Of a DNA stretch of 30,411 nt, positions 14,887-23,159 are shown piece by piece. The stretch is from Clostridia bacterium (lineage in GTDB: Bacteria > Bacillota_A > Clostridia > Oscillospirales > CAG-272). The translations under genes were made by a program, and so were the position numbers. The notes beneath the pieces were generated by a model, which saw only the letters and a list, made by a program, of their open reading frames with translations, did not search any database and was not told the DNA's origin. The stretch is from assembly GCA_017462125.1 (NCBI GenBank), contig JAFTRQ010000129.1:1-30411 (forward strand), in the 5' to 3' direction. How positions within the stretch are numbered: the stretch's first letter is position 1; each line of letters opens with the position of its first letter.

Positions 14887-16386
14887 ATGGAAGATAAATC
14901 GACGGAAAAGAGGCGGTTGTCACCGTCGTACGCTGACAACGTTGGGATGCTTGACGAGATTCTGCACGTCAAGGATAATTTTGATCTGATCAAAAAGACG
15001 CTGTCTGTGGGCGAGGACGAGCTGACCTTATATTACGTGGACGGCTTTGTAAAGGACGCGATCATGTCCAAGATGATCATCTATCTGCTTTCGCTGAAGG
15101 GACTTGGAAAGGGAAGTGACGGCGCTTGGGCGAAGGGCGAACGAGAAAAGGGCGCGCACCTTGCGGTGGAGGACTTTATAAAGGCGCATATGCCTTACGT
15201 GGAGAGTGACGCGGCGACCGAGCTTGAGAGCATGATACAGATGGTGCTTTCGGGCGCGACGCTGATGCTTGGCTCCGCCTTTGGAGAATATGCGGTGATC
15301 ATCGACGCGCGGACCTATCCTGCGCGGGAGACGGGGGAGCCTGAGGGAGACAAGGTTATGCGCGGTGCGCGAGACGGCTTTGTTGAAACGCTGATCTTTA
15401 ATACTGCGCTGATACGCCGCAGGATCCGCAACCCCGAGCTTACGATGAGCTATCTGACGGTTGGCGCAAGCTCACGGACCGACATTGTGATATGTTATAT
15501 GAAGGACAGAGCTGATCTCGGATACGTTGCGGATCTGAAGCGTAAGCTGGAGGGCATCAAGACCGACTCGCTGACCTTGGGTCACGAATCGCTTGCCGAG
15601 TGTCTTATCAAGAAAAAGTGGTATAACCCCTTTCCGAAGATCCGATACACGGAGCGCCCCGACTCCGCGGCGGCACAGCTTCTTGAGGGAAGCGTGCTGA
15701 TCCTTTGTGACAATTCGCCCGAGGCCATGGTGCTTCCGACGTCGATATTCGATTTTATGCAGGAGACCAACGATTTCTATTTCCCGCCGCTTACGGGAAC
15801 CTATATCCGAGTGGTACGGCACGTGGTTTTCTGGTTGGCGCTTTATATGGTGCCGCTGTGGTATCTTCTTGTCACGCATCAGCAGCTTGTGCCCGGATGG
15901 TTGGACTTTATTATCCCGACGGAGACGGGCAGGCTTCCCCTGATCGCACAGCTTTTATTGACCGAATTCATCATTGACGGCTTGCGGATGGCGTCCTTGA
16001 ACACGCCGAATATGCTGTCGAATTCGCTTTCCGTGGTTGGGGGCTTGATCCTCGGCGACTTTGCGGTGAGCATCGGGTGGCTGATCCCCGAGGTCATTCT
16101 TTATATGGCGTTCGTTGCGATCGCGAACTTCACGCAACGGAGCTATGAGTTGGGATACGCGTTTAAGTTTATGCGGATCCTGCTGTTGATCTTGACGGCG
16201 ATCTTCGGCCTTTGGGGCTTTATCGGAGGATCTGCTCTGACGGTCATTCTGATCGCCACAAACGAGGCGGTCAACGGTAAAAGAAGCTATCTGTATCCTC
16301 TGATCCCGTTTGACCGTAAGGCTTTCAAGTCGCTCTTTGTGAGAGTGCGAAAATATGATTTTCTCCCCTCGAAAAAGGGAGCGTAG
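14887..16386 (+). CDS. spoVAF: GerA-family spore protein, SpoVAF-like
   Basis: The 499-residue protein fits the GerA/SpoVAF family in length. The N-terminal half is soluble; ELTLYYVDGFVKDAIMSKMI resembles the SpoVAF opening. The C-terminal half has several membrane helices, including HVVFWLALYMVPLWYLL, SNSLSVVGGLILGDFAVSIGW and LLLILTAIFGLWGF, and the family motif SLNTPNMLSNSLS. It would sit in the spore inner membrane and take part in germination. ATG 14887 has a GGAGAAGGA region upstream. A longer in-frame start at 14809 lies inside the nrdR terminator and is rejected. It stands alone, with no spoVA or gerB/gerC genes beside it. Confidence 0.82.
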   Translation: MEDKSTEKRRLSPSYADNVGMLDEILHVKDNFDLIKKTLSVGEDELTLYYVDGFVKDAIMSKMIIYLLSLKGLGKGSDGAWAKGEREKGAHLAVEDFIKAHMPYVESDAATELESMIQMVLSGATLMLGSAFGEYAVIIDARTYPARETGEPEGDKVMRGARDGFVETLIFNTALIRRRIRNPELTMSYLTVGASSRTDIVICYMKDRADLGYVADLKRKLEGIKTDSLTLGHESLAECLIKKKWYNPFPKIRYTERPDSAAAQLLEGSVLILCDNSPEAMVLPTSIFDFMQETNDFYFPPLTGTYIRVVRHVVFWLALYMVPLWYLLVTHQQLVPGWLDFIIPTETGRLPLIAQLLLTEFIIDGLRMASLNTPNMLSNSLSVVGGLILGDFAVSIGWLIPEVILYMAFVAIANFTQRSYELGYAFKFMRILLLILTAIFGLWGFIGGSALTVILIATNEAVNGKRSYLYPLIPFDRKAFKSLFVRVRKYDFLPSKKGA

Positions 16387-16394
16387 GATTTGGT

Positions 16395-16436
16395 GAGCGG
16401 TGGGCGACCTTGCGGTTGCTCGCTGCTCCTTTTTTC
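16395..16436 (+). terminator. Terminator after the spoVAF-like gene
   Basis: A 15-base-pair stem with several G-T pairs (16395-16409 with 16414-16428) and a TTGC loop is followed by a T-rich tract. Confidence 0.85.
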
Positions 16437-16700
16437 TTTGACAGGAAGCGGCATCTGTCGGTAGCGTTTTACAAAGCCTTGTACGTTTGCACAAAGTTTT
16501 TGAAGCTTCGGCGCAAGCGCGCTTGCTGTTTTGAACAACACTTACATTGAATAATGGAAAAATATGGATAAATTCTCAATAATATGAAATAATTGCTCGT
16601 ATCTGCCCAAAAGCGGTGAAAACAGGGGCGCGTTGGGAAGAAAAAGAAAAAAAATATCGTATTTCTTGAACGATTTTCGCCTTGAATTTTTCAAACCCTC
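16437..16700. other. Non-coding stretch upstream of the dcw promoter
   Basis: No convincing gene, RNA or repeat is visible. The stretch becomes A/T-rich towards the mraZ promoter. Together with the terminator before it and the promoter and leader after it, this makes up the 459-base gap between the spoVAF-like gene and mraZ. Confidence 0.6.
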
Positions 16701-16729
16701 TTGAAAAAAATTGTATTGTATATTATAAT
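16701..16729 (+). promoter_or_regulatory. Sigma-A promoter of the dcw cluster
   Basis: TTGAAA (16701-16706), a 17-base spacer and TATAAT (16724-16729) lie 117 bases before the mraZ ATG. This is the only clear sigma-A promoter ahead of mraZ. Confidence 0.82.
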
Positions 16730-16740
16730 ATTAACATCGA

Positions 16741-16770
16741 GGTGGGGCGCGAGACCACAATTGTGGTGGA
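16741..16770 (+). promoter_or_regulatory. Possible operator in the mraZ leader
   Basis: A perfect 14-base palindrome ACCACAATTGTGGT (16754-16767) lies just after the expected transcription start, next to GGTGGGG and GTGGTGG. MraZ is known in other bacteria to bind G-rich repeats in its own promoter, so autoregulation is plausible but unproven here. Confidence 0.45.
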
Positions 16771-16845
16771 AAATGTTGAATTTGCCGCCAACGTGGTGCC
16801 GACGCTTCGATAAATCGACCGAAAAACACGAAAGGAGGATTCGAA

Positions 16846-17268
16846 ATGTTTACAGGTGAATACGAGCACAGCGTTGACTCGAAGAACAGAATATTCGTGC
16901 CTGCAAAATTCAGGGAAGAATTGGGCGAATCCTTTATGGTGGTAAGGTCGATCAGGGGGCAGGTCCTCAAGGTTTATTCTCTTGAAGGCTGGAAGGATTA
17001 TATCAACCCCATCAAGGCACAGGAGAGAAAACTCTCCGAGAAGGCCTTGCGATATCTCCACAGAAACGCGGCGCAGGTCACGCCCGACGGTCAGGGAAGA
17101 ATTCTGCTTCCTCCTGCACTGCTTTCCTTTGCGCAGATCGAAAAAGAGGCGATCTTCGTTGGATGCAGCGATTATTGCGAGATCTGGTCGGTTGAAAATT
17201 ATGAGCGTGAGATAGAAGCCGAGGATGCCGAAGACATCCGCGAGGAGCTGGAGCGCTTGGGACTTTAA
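16846..17268 (+). CDS. mraZ: Division/cell-wall cluster regulator MraZ
   Basis: The 140-residue protein holds two SpoVT-AbrB-like halves, a standard MraZ: MFTGEYEHSVDSKNRIFVPAKFREEL (residues 1-26) and AAQVTPDGQGRILLPPALLSFAQI in the second half, each with the DxKGR-like signature (DSKNRI, DGQGRI). It binds DNA and controls the dcw operon. ATG 16846 follows AAAGGAGG. It starts the cluster and rsmH follows 15 bases after its stop. Confidence 0.97.
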   Translation: MFTGEYEHSVDSKNRIFVPAKFREELGESFMVVRSIRGQVLKVYSLEGWKDYINPIKAQERKLSEKALRYLHRNAAQVTPDGQGRILLPPALLSFAQIEKEAIFVGCSDYCEIWSVENYEREIEAEDAEDIREELERLGL

Positions 17269-17283
17269 CAGGTGGAGGATCGT

Positions 17284-18228
17284 ATGGAAAAAATCAACTT
17301 TTCACACCGCTCGGTGCTGCTTGACGAGTGCATCGAAGCGTTGAATATAAAGCCCGACGGCATTTACGTCGATGGGACGGCGGGTGGCGGAGGTCATTCG
17401 CTTGAGATCGTCAAAAGACTTGACAAGGGTGGCAGATTGATCGCCATAGACCGCGACGCGGCGGCCATTGAGGCGGCAGGTCAGCGTCTGCGCGACTTCA
17501 GCGACAGAGTGACCTTTGTCAGAAACAATTTTTCGTCTGTAAAGGAAAGCTGCGAGATGCTTGGCATCGACAGGATCGACGGTATCCTGCTTGACCTTGG
17601 AGTGTCGTCCTATCAGCTTGACACGCCCGAGCGCGGCTTTACGCACAACACCGACGCGCCGCTTGATATGAGGATGGACCGACGGAGCGAGCTTGACGCT
17701 TACACCGTGGTCAACACCTACAGCTATGAGGCGTTGAAGAAGGTTATTTACAATTACGGTGAGGAGCGATTTGCTCCCAAGATCGCCTCTACCATCGTGG
17801 CACGACGGGAGAAGGAGGAGATCAAGACCACGGGTCAGCTTGTGGATATCATCAAGAGCGCGATCCCCTCGGCGGCGCGAGAGGGCGGACACCACCCCGC
17901 CAAGCGCACCTTTCAGGCGATCCGTATCGAGGTGAACGGCGAGCTTGATGCCATTGAGCCGACGATCAGAGCCGCAACCGAGATTCTGGCGCCCGAAGGA
18001 AGGATCGCGATCATCACCTTCCATTCGTTGGAGGACAGGATCGTCAAGCAGACCTATGCGGATCTTGCGTCGGGCTGTAATTGCCCGAAGAGCCTTCCGA
18101 TCTGTGTGTGCGGAAGAAAGCCGAAGGTGAACGTGCTCACCAAAAAGCCCATTTTGCCAAGTGACGGCGAGATCGAGGGCAACCCCCGCTCCAGAAGCGC
18201 AAAGCTTCGCGTGGCGGAAAAGATATGA
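17284..18228 (+). CDS. rsmH: 16S rRNA m4C1402 methyltransferase RsmH
   Basis: The 314-residue protein is of normal length. [23 protein letters not shown] (SAM-binding loop), [36 protein letters not shown] and [15 protein letters not shown] are all RsmH motifs. It methylates N4 of C1402 in 16S rRNA using SAM. ATG 17284 is preferred, with GGAGG five bases before it; an in-frame GTG at 17272 lies inside that ribosome site. Its position after mraZ is the usual dcw order. Confidence 0.97.
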   Translation: MEKINFSHRSVLLDECIEALNIKPDGIYVDGTAGGGGHSLEIVKRLDKGGRLIAIDRDAAAIEAAGQRLRDFSDRVTFVRNNFSSVKESCEMLGIDRIDGILLDLGVSSYQLDTPERGFTHNTDAPLDMRMDRRSELDAYTVVNTYSYEALKKVIYNYGEERFAPKIASTIVARREKEEIKTTGQLVDIIKSAIPSAAREGGHHPAKRTFQAIRIEVNGELDAIEPTIRAATEILAPEGRIAIITFHSLEDRIVKQTYADLASGCNCPKSLPICVCGRKPKVNVLTKKPILPSDGEIEGNPRSRSAKLRVAEKI

Positions 18229-18247
18229 TGATTGATTGGAGTCAGCA

Positions 18248-19138
18248 ATGAAAAAAACACAGACGAGAATCATAGCCGCTACCGCGGAGCCTATGACGGG
18301 AAGCCCGTCTCGCTCTCACGGCGGGATCGACGTCAGCGCGCTGTATATCGATATGCTTTGCGAGAAATTCCGAAATCGCGGCATCAGAACCGGCGCTCTT
18401 GATCCTGCAAGGCAGGCAGAGGTTGAAAGAAATGCGAGAATGCTCGGGCTCAGCCACGACGAGGTGTCGGCTCGGGATGAAAAATATCAAACGATGAAGA
18501 TAGGTGGCAGATCGTACATGAGCTGTGACGACTTTGCCGCATATTATAAGGATCTTCGAGGCTACAGGCTGCCGAATTTTTATACTCGCGCGGAAAATGA
18601 GTATGAAAAGGCAGAGGCGGATGCAAAATGTGTGCAGGAATCGGGTAAACCGCCAAAAAAAGCCGTGTGGCTTGCCGTAAAGAAGAACACTAAGGAAGCA
18701 GGCTCAAGACTCGTTTCTGAATTCGTTGTGGACGAGTTCAAGGAACACTTCAACGAAGAGGTCATTGAGGGAGAAAGCGCGAAAATGCCCAAACAGGTCA
18801 TCCCCGCGCTCCTTATCGTGACACTTTCGCTGCTGCTGATCGTGTGTAGCTCCGTTATGGTAAGCCGCGCCTCGGGAGAGGTGAGCAAGCTCGAAAACCA
18901 GATCGAGGCGTTGGAGGTGATCCGAAACGACCTGGATACCGACCTTGAGGTGAAAAACAATATGTTGAACATCAAGGAGTTGGCGGTGGAGGAGTACGGT
19001 ATGATCAGTGCGGACTATGCCGCATCCCGTTATCTTGACATCGCGGAGGATGAAAAAATCGACATTTACGACAAAGAGGAAAAGGGAGAATCGCTCCTTT
19101 CTCAGCTTTTGAGGGCGATCGGATTGAAGGCAGATTGA
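18248..19138 (+). CDS. ftsL: FtsL-like division protein with a long cytoplasmic extension
   Basis: The 296-residue protein has one membrane helix at about 184-204 (VIPALLIVTLSLLLIVCSSVMV) and a short heptad-like coiled coil at about 208-240 (EVSKLENQIEALEVIRNDLDTDL). A VEEYGMI stretch then resembles the end of FtsL/DivIC-type proteins. Position between rsmH and the PBP gene and this topology identify an FtsL-like protein of the FtsQ-FtsL-FtsB complex. Typical FtsL is about 100-130 residues; here about 180 residues precede the membrane helix. That region holds GGRSYMSCDDFAAYYKDLRGYR and a charged helical stretch and matches no domain I recognise. ATG 18248 follows TTGGAG; an in-frame TTG exists at 18236. 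Confidence 0.75.
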   Translation: MKKTQTRIIAATAEPMTGSPSRSHGGIDVSALYIDMLCEKFRNRGIRTGALDPARQAEVERNARMLGLSHDEVSARDEKYQTMKIGGRSYMSCDDFAAYYKDLRGYRLPNFYTRAENEYEKAEADAKCVQESGKPPKKAVWLAVKKNTKEAGSRLVSEFVVDEFKEHFNEEVIEGESAKMPKQVIPALLIVTLSLLLIVCSSVMVSRASGEVSKLENQIEALEVIRNDLDTDLEVKNNMLNIKELAVEEYGMISADYAASRYLDIAEDEKIDIYDKEEKGESLLSQLLRAIGLKAD

Positions 19139-19152
19139 TCGCCGATATCTGC

Positions 19153-19230
19153 AGGGGCGAACTGTGTCAAGCCGTTGGGCGAGAGGCCTTCGACGGAACG
19201 ATGCAGTTCGCCCTTCGCATATTTTTTTGA
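19153..19230 (+). terminator. Hairpin with T tract between ftsL and the PBP gene
   Basis: GGGCGAACTG (19155-19164) pairs with CAGTTCGCCC (19204-19213). The 39-base loop can itself fold (CCGT with ACGG). A TTTTTTT run follows at 19222-19228. It could terminate or attenuate the division transcript before the PBP gene. Confidence 0.6.
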
Positions 19231-19245
19231 GGACAGGCATATACT
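19217..19245 (+). promoter_or_regulatory. Candidate sigma-E promoter of the SpoVD-like gene
   Basis: GCATATT (19217-19223) matches the sigma-E -35 pattern KMATATT exactly. After 14 bases CATATACT (19238-19245) matches the -10 pattern CATACAHT at seven of eight positions. The ATG is at 19279. spoVD is sigma-E dependent in Bacillus subtilis. Confidence 0.6.
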
Positions 19246-19278
19246 TATTTGAATTTGATTTTAAGGAGGAGGACAGTG

Positions 19279-21570
19279 ATGGAAGGTGGAACGCCGAGCA
19301 CCAAAACACGCAAGCGCGCAGGGATCATATGCATCGCGATGAGCGTGCTGTTTTTGCTTCTGTCTTGCAGGATTCTTCTGATACAGATTTTCAATTTCGA
19401 CGAGTATGAGCAAAAGGTCATCGATCAGATCACACAGGAGACCTCGGTCAGCGCGGACAGAGGAAACATTTACGATACCAACGGAGTGGTGATCGCTACG
19501 AATATCACCACGTACCGATTGTTCCTTGACCCTGCGGCGATTCAGCGGCAGAGTGAGGAGGATGGTAAGGATTATGCGGATATCATTGCAAGAGGTGTGG
19601 TTGCCATCGATACCTTGGGACTTACCTACGACGAGGTGATCAAGCAGGCGGGCTACACCAAATACCGTGACCGTACTCTTGCGCGACATATCTCCGAGGA
19701 GCAGGCGGATGCGGTAAGAGCATTTTTGGAGGAAAGCGAGCTTGACGATCTTGCTTTGCTTCACCTGCAAGCCACAAGCAAGCGCTACTACCCCTACGAC
19801 ACCCTTGCCTGTCACGTTCTCGGCTTTACGGGCAGCGATGGCGCGGGCCTTTACGGCCTTGAATATCAGTATAACAGCATTCTCTCGGGAACCGACGGAA
19901 AGTACATCGGCGCGAAGGATTCCTTCGGAAACGAGATGGTTTATGATTACGAAAGCTACATTCCCGCCATTGACGGGTATAACATAACGACGACGATTGA
20001 CATTTACGTGCAGGCGGAGCTTGAGGAGCAGCTTGAGGAAACGTACATTGAATCGGGCGGTAAAAACCGTGCGCTCGGTATCGTAATGGACGTTGAAACG
20101 GGTGCCGTTCTTGCAATGGCGGTGTATCCAAGCTACGACCTCAACGATCCCTGGAAGCTGAATTATCAATGTCAGGAAAAATTGGACGAGAGCGGCTTCG
20201 AGGAGGGTAGCGACGAATATACCGCGTTGAAGCAGGAGCTTTTGCTTGAAACCTGGGCAAATAAGGCGGTTAACGAGCTTTATATGCCGGGCTCGACCTT
20301 CAAGGTCATCACCGCCGCGATGGCGTACGAGGAAAATCTCGTTGACGACAACGAGCTGTTCAGCTGTCCCGGATATCATATCGTCAGCGGACAGAAGATC
20401 AAATGTCACTATATCGCAGGTCACGGTATGCTGAATTTTGACAGGGGATTACAGCAATCCTGTAACCCTGTACTGATGCAGATGGGCGCCAAGATCGGCA
20501 TGGACAATTACCGCAAATATTTTGAGGCGTTCGGCTATTTCGAGAAAACGGGAATCGATCTGTCGGGTGAGAGCGTGACCACAAAGGGCGTTACCTTCTG
20601 GGACGACGAAACCTTTGAAAGTACGGATATCTATCTTGCTACAGCCTCCTTCGGTCAGAACTTCAAGATCTCCCCCTTGGCGCATCTTACGGCGATCACC
20701 GCCGTTGCCAACGGTGGCAATCTTCTCACACCTCACTTTATCAAGGAGATCACGGATAACGAAGGAAACGTTATCTATTCCTATGAGACGCAGGTGCGCA
20801 GACAGGTTATCAGTCAGGAAACGTCCAAGGCGGTTTCTCAGGTGCTTGCGGAGGGTGTCGCAACCGACGGCGGCTCTAAGAACGCATACGTTGCGGGATA
20901 CAGAATTGCGGCAAAAACAGGTACGTCCGAGAAAAAGGACGAGGTAAGCACGGATTACGAAAAATACGTATGCTCGGCGATCGCTTATGCGCCTGCCGAG
21001 GCACCCAAGCTGTCGGCACTGATCCTTGTTGACGAGCCTACCGAGGGTGTTTTGTACGCGAGTGTGATCGCGGCACCGTATATCGGCGCTTTGATGGAGC
21101 AGATCCTGCCCTATTACGGAGTCGAGCCGATCTACACCGAGGAGGAAATGGAAAATAAGATCGTCAGCGCGCCTTTCCTGGTGCAGGGACGGGTTGCATA
21201 CGTTACGACCTTTGCGGAAAGCCTTGGCTTTAAGGTTGAGGTTGTTGGTGACGGTGAATACGTAAAAGCGCAGTCGCCTGCTCCCGGAGTCGAGGTTGAG
21301 CCGGGCACGGCGAAGATCATTCTTTACACCACCGATGAGGCGGTGAATCAGAAGAAGACTGTCAAGATTCCCAATCTGACGGGTATGACGGCGGTTGCGG
21401 CAAACGGTACGCTGACCAATCTTGGCTTGAACATCAAGATTTCGGGTACGAAAAATTACGCCACGGGCAAGGGAGCTGTTGTTGTTGAGCAGAGCCCTGC
21501 CGCGGGAACCGAGGTAGAGGTCGGAAGCGTTGTTAACGTGACCTTCCGATATTTGGACGGTTTGGAATAA
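19279..21570 (+). CDS. spoVD: Class B penicillin-binding protein with two PASTA domains (SpoVD/PbpB-like)
   Basis: The 763-residue protein has a short cytoplasmic tail, one membrane helix (AGIICIAMSVLFLLLSCRILLI), a pedestal domain (SADRGNIYDTNGVVIATN) and a transpeptidase domain. The active-site motifs are STFK at 339-342, SCN at 394-396 and KTGT at 546-549. Two PASTA domains end the protein (about 632-685 and 693-760). It cross-links peptidoglycan at the septum or in the spore cortex, working with the SEDS polymerase encoded downstream. ATG 19279 lies after AAGGAGGAGG. A candidate sigma-E promoter upstream favours a SpoVD role; PBP2B is the alternative, and one gene may serve both. Confidence 0.92.
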   Translation: MEGGTPSTKTRKRAGIICIAMSVLFLLLSCRILLIQIFNFDEYEQKVIDQITQETSVSADRGNIYDTNGVVIATNITTYRLFLDPAAIQRQSEEDGKDYADIIARGVVAIDTLGLTYDEVIKQAGYTKYRDRTLARHISEEQADAVRAFLEESELDDLALLHLQATSKRYYPYDTLACHVLGFTGSDGAGLYGLEYQYNSILSGTDGKYIGAKDSFGNEMVYDYESYIPAIDGYNITTTIDIYVQAELEEQLEETYIESGGKNRALGIVMDVETGAVLAMAVYPSYDLNDPWKLNYQCQEKLDESGFEEGSDEYTALKQELLLETWANKAVNELYMPGSTFKVITAAMAYEENLVDDNELFSCPGYHIVSGQKIKCHYIAGHGMLNFDRGLQQSCNPVLMQMGAKIGMDNYRKYFEAFGYFEKTGIDLSGESVTTKGVTFWDDETFESTDIYLATASFGQNFKISPLAHLTAITAVANGGNLLTPHFIKEITDNEGNVIYSYETQVRRQVISQETSKAVSQVLAEGVATDGGSKNAYVAGYRIAAKTGTSEKKDEVSTDYEKYVCSAIAYAPAEAPKLSALILVDEPTEGVLYASVIAAPYIGALMEQILPYYGVEPIYTEEEMENKIVSAPFLVQGRVAYVTTFAESLGFKVEVVGDGEYVKAQSPAPGVEVEPGTAKIILYTTDEAVNQKKTVKIPNLTGMTAVAANGTLTNLGLNIKISGTKNYATGKGAVVVEQSPAAGTEVEVGSVVNVTFRYLDGLE

Positions 21571-21636
21571 GAAGCATTTTTGGGCTTGAAGAAAAATATA
21601 ATGTTTTGATCACTTATATTTTTCGGAGGGCTTGAA

Positions 21637-23142
21637 ATGAAGCTATCGGATCTTTTGAGGAATGCGGGAATACCCGCGAGAAAATTTGAAAACGACCCTG
21701 AGATCACGGGGATATGCCCCGATTCCGCGCGGATCGTTGAAGGGAATCTTTTCGTTGCTATCGAGGGCTTGCACGTTGACGGTCACCGATTTCTCGACGA
21801 TGCAATACGCCGCGGTGCCGCGGCGGCGGTGGTCAGCGAAAGTGCCGTGAAAGAGGGCAGAGCGGATCCCGAGCGCTTGGCGGTGCCTTGCGTTGTCGTT
21901 CCGTCTGCGAGACGGGCGGTGGCGCGCCTGTTTGCGGCTTGGTACGGCAATCCACAGCAAAATCTTCGGATCGTAGGCGTGACGGGCACCAATGGAAAAA
22001 CCTCGGTAACGCGGCTGATCTATGAGCTGCTGAACCGATCGGGCATATATGCCGGCTTGATCGGCACGGTTGGATGTCTGACGAAAAAGGGCAGGATTGA
22101 GGTGAAGCCTCATAACAACGAGGCAAATATGACCACGCCCGACCCCGAGGAGCTTTATAAGATCCTGTATCTTATGGAGCGTGAGGGAGTGGAGATTGCG
22201 GTGATGGAGGTCACGTCACACGCGCTGCTGCTTGAAAAGACGGAGCCCATCGATTTTGACGTTGCGGTGTTTACCAATCTGACGGAGGATCATCTCGATC
22301 TTCACGAAAATATGGAGAACTATTTTGCCGCCAAGGCAAGGCTTTTTGAAAAATGCCAACGGGCTGTGATCAATCTGGATGACAGATACGGTCGGAGGCT
22401 GGCGCATTTGATCGGCTGTCCTGTTTATTCCTGCTCGGGTGAGGGCAGAGAGGCGGGATTTGTGGCGGAGGACGTGCACCAAAAGGGCCTTTGCGGCATT
22501 GAATACAAGCTTGTGTCGCACGCGTTGCGAATGAGAGTGCGCTCGCCCTTGTCGGGTGGCTTCAACGTTATGAATACCATGGAGGCGGCGGTTGCGGCGC
22601 ATCTGCTCGGCACCCCTGTCAGAGAGATACAGACCGCCCTTGCAACCCTGACGGGTGCGGAGGGAAGACTTGAGCGGCTGAAGCTTGGAGAAAAGGTTGA
22701 TTTTTCGGTCTTTATTGATTACGCTCATACTCCCGATGCGCTGGAAAGCCTTTTGCGCACGGTCAGATCCTTCTGCGAGGTTGGCCAACGGATCGTTTTG
22801 GTATTTGGATGCGGCGGTGACCGAGATCGGCAAAAGCGCCCGTTGATGGGCAGGATCGCCACGGCGATGGCTGATCTTGTAATCGTGACGGAGGATAACA
22901 GCAGGAGCGAGCGCACGTCGGATATCATTGCGGATATTTTGGCGGGTGCTTCGGAGGACGGGTGCTATACGGTGATCGACAACCGGCGGGAAGCGATCGA
23001 ATACGCAATCAAAAACGCAAGGCGGGGAGATATTATCCTGCTTGCGGGTAAGGGACATGAGAATTACGAGATCGGCGCGAATGGCAAAAAGCCCTTTTCG
23101 GAAAAGGAGATCGTCAGCGCGATGATCGAAAAGTATTATTGA
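21637..23142 (+). CDS. murE: UDP-MurNAc-tripeptide synthetase MurE
   Basis: The 501-residue Mur ligase adds the third stem-peptide residue to UDP-MurNAc-L-Ala-D-Glu in the cytoplasm. The ATP site is GVTGTNGKTSVTRL (Lys121). EVTSHALLLEKTEPIDFDVAVFTNLTEDHLD is the central motif and DYAHTPDALE lies in the C-terminal half. The position that selects the amino acid reads DNSRSE (420-425) against DNPR in classical meso-diaminopimelate enzymes; the Arg is kept, which points to meso-Dap. ATG 21637 follows GGAGGG. murF begins 17 bases after its stop. Confidence 0.96.
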   Translation: MKLSDLLRNAGIPARKFENDPEITGICPDSARIVEGNLFVAIEGLHVDGHRFLDDAIRRGAAAAVVSESAVKEGRADPERLAVPCVVVPSARRAVARLFAAWYGNPQQNLRIVGVTGTNGKTSVTRLIYELLNRSGIYAGLIGTVGCLTKKGRIEVKPHNNEANMTTPDPEELYKILYLMEREGVEIAVMEVTSHALLLEKTEPIDFDVAVFTNLTEDHLDLHENMENYFAAKARLFEKCQRAVINLDDRYGRRLAHLIGCPVYSCSGEGREAGFVAEDVHQKGLCGIEYKLVSHALRMRVRSPLSGGFNVMNTMEAAVAAHLLGTPVREIQTALATLTGAEGRLERLKLGEKVDFSVFIDYAHTPDALESLLRTVRSFCEVGQRIVLVFGCGGDRDRQKRPLMGRIATAMADLVIVTEDNSRSERTSDIIADILAGASEDGCYTVIDNRREAIEYAIKNARRGDIILLAGKGHENYEIGANGKKPFSEKEIVSAMIEKYY

Positions 23143-23159
23143 AGGCAAAAGAGGTAGTT

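Noticed and set aside
21574..21602. Promoter before murE
   Set aside because: TATAAT at 21597-21602 is good, but no acceptable -35 lies at 16-18 bases, so I do not list it.
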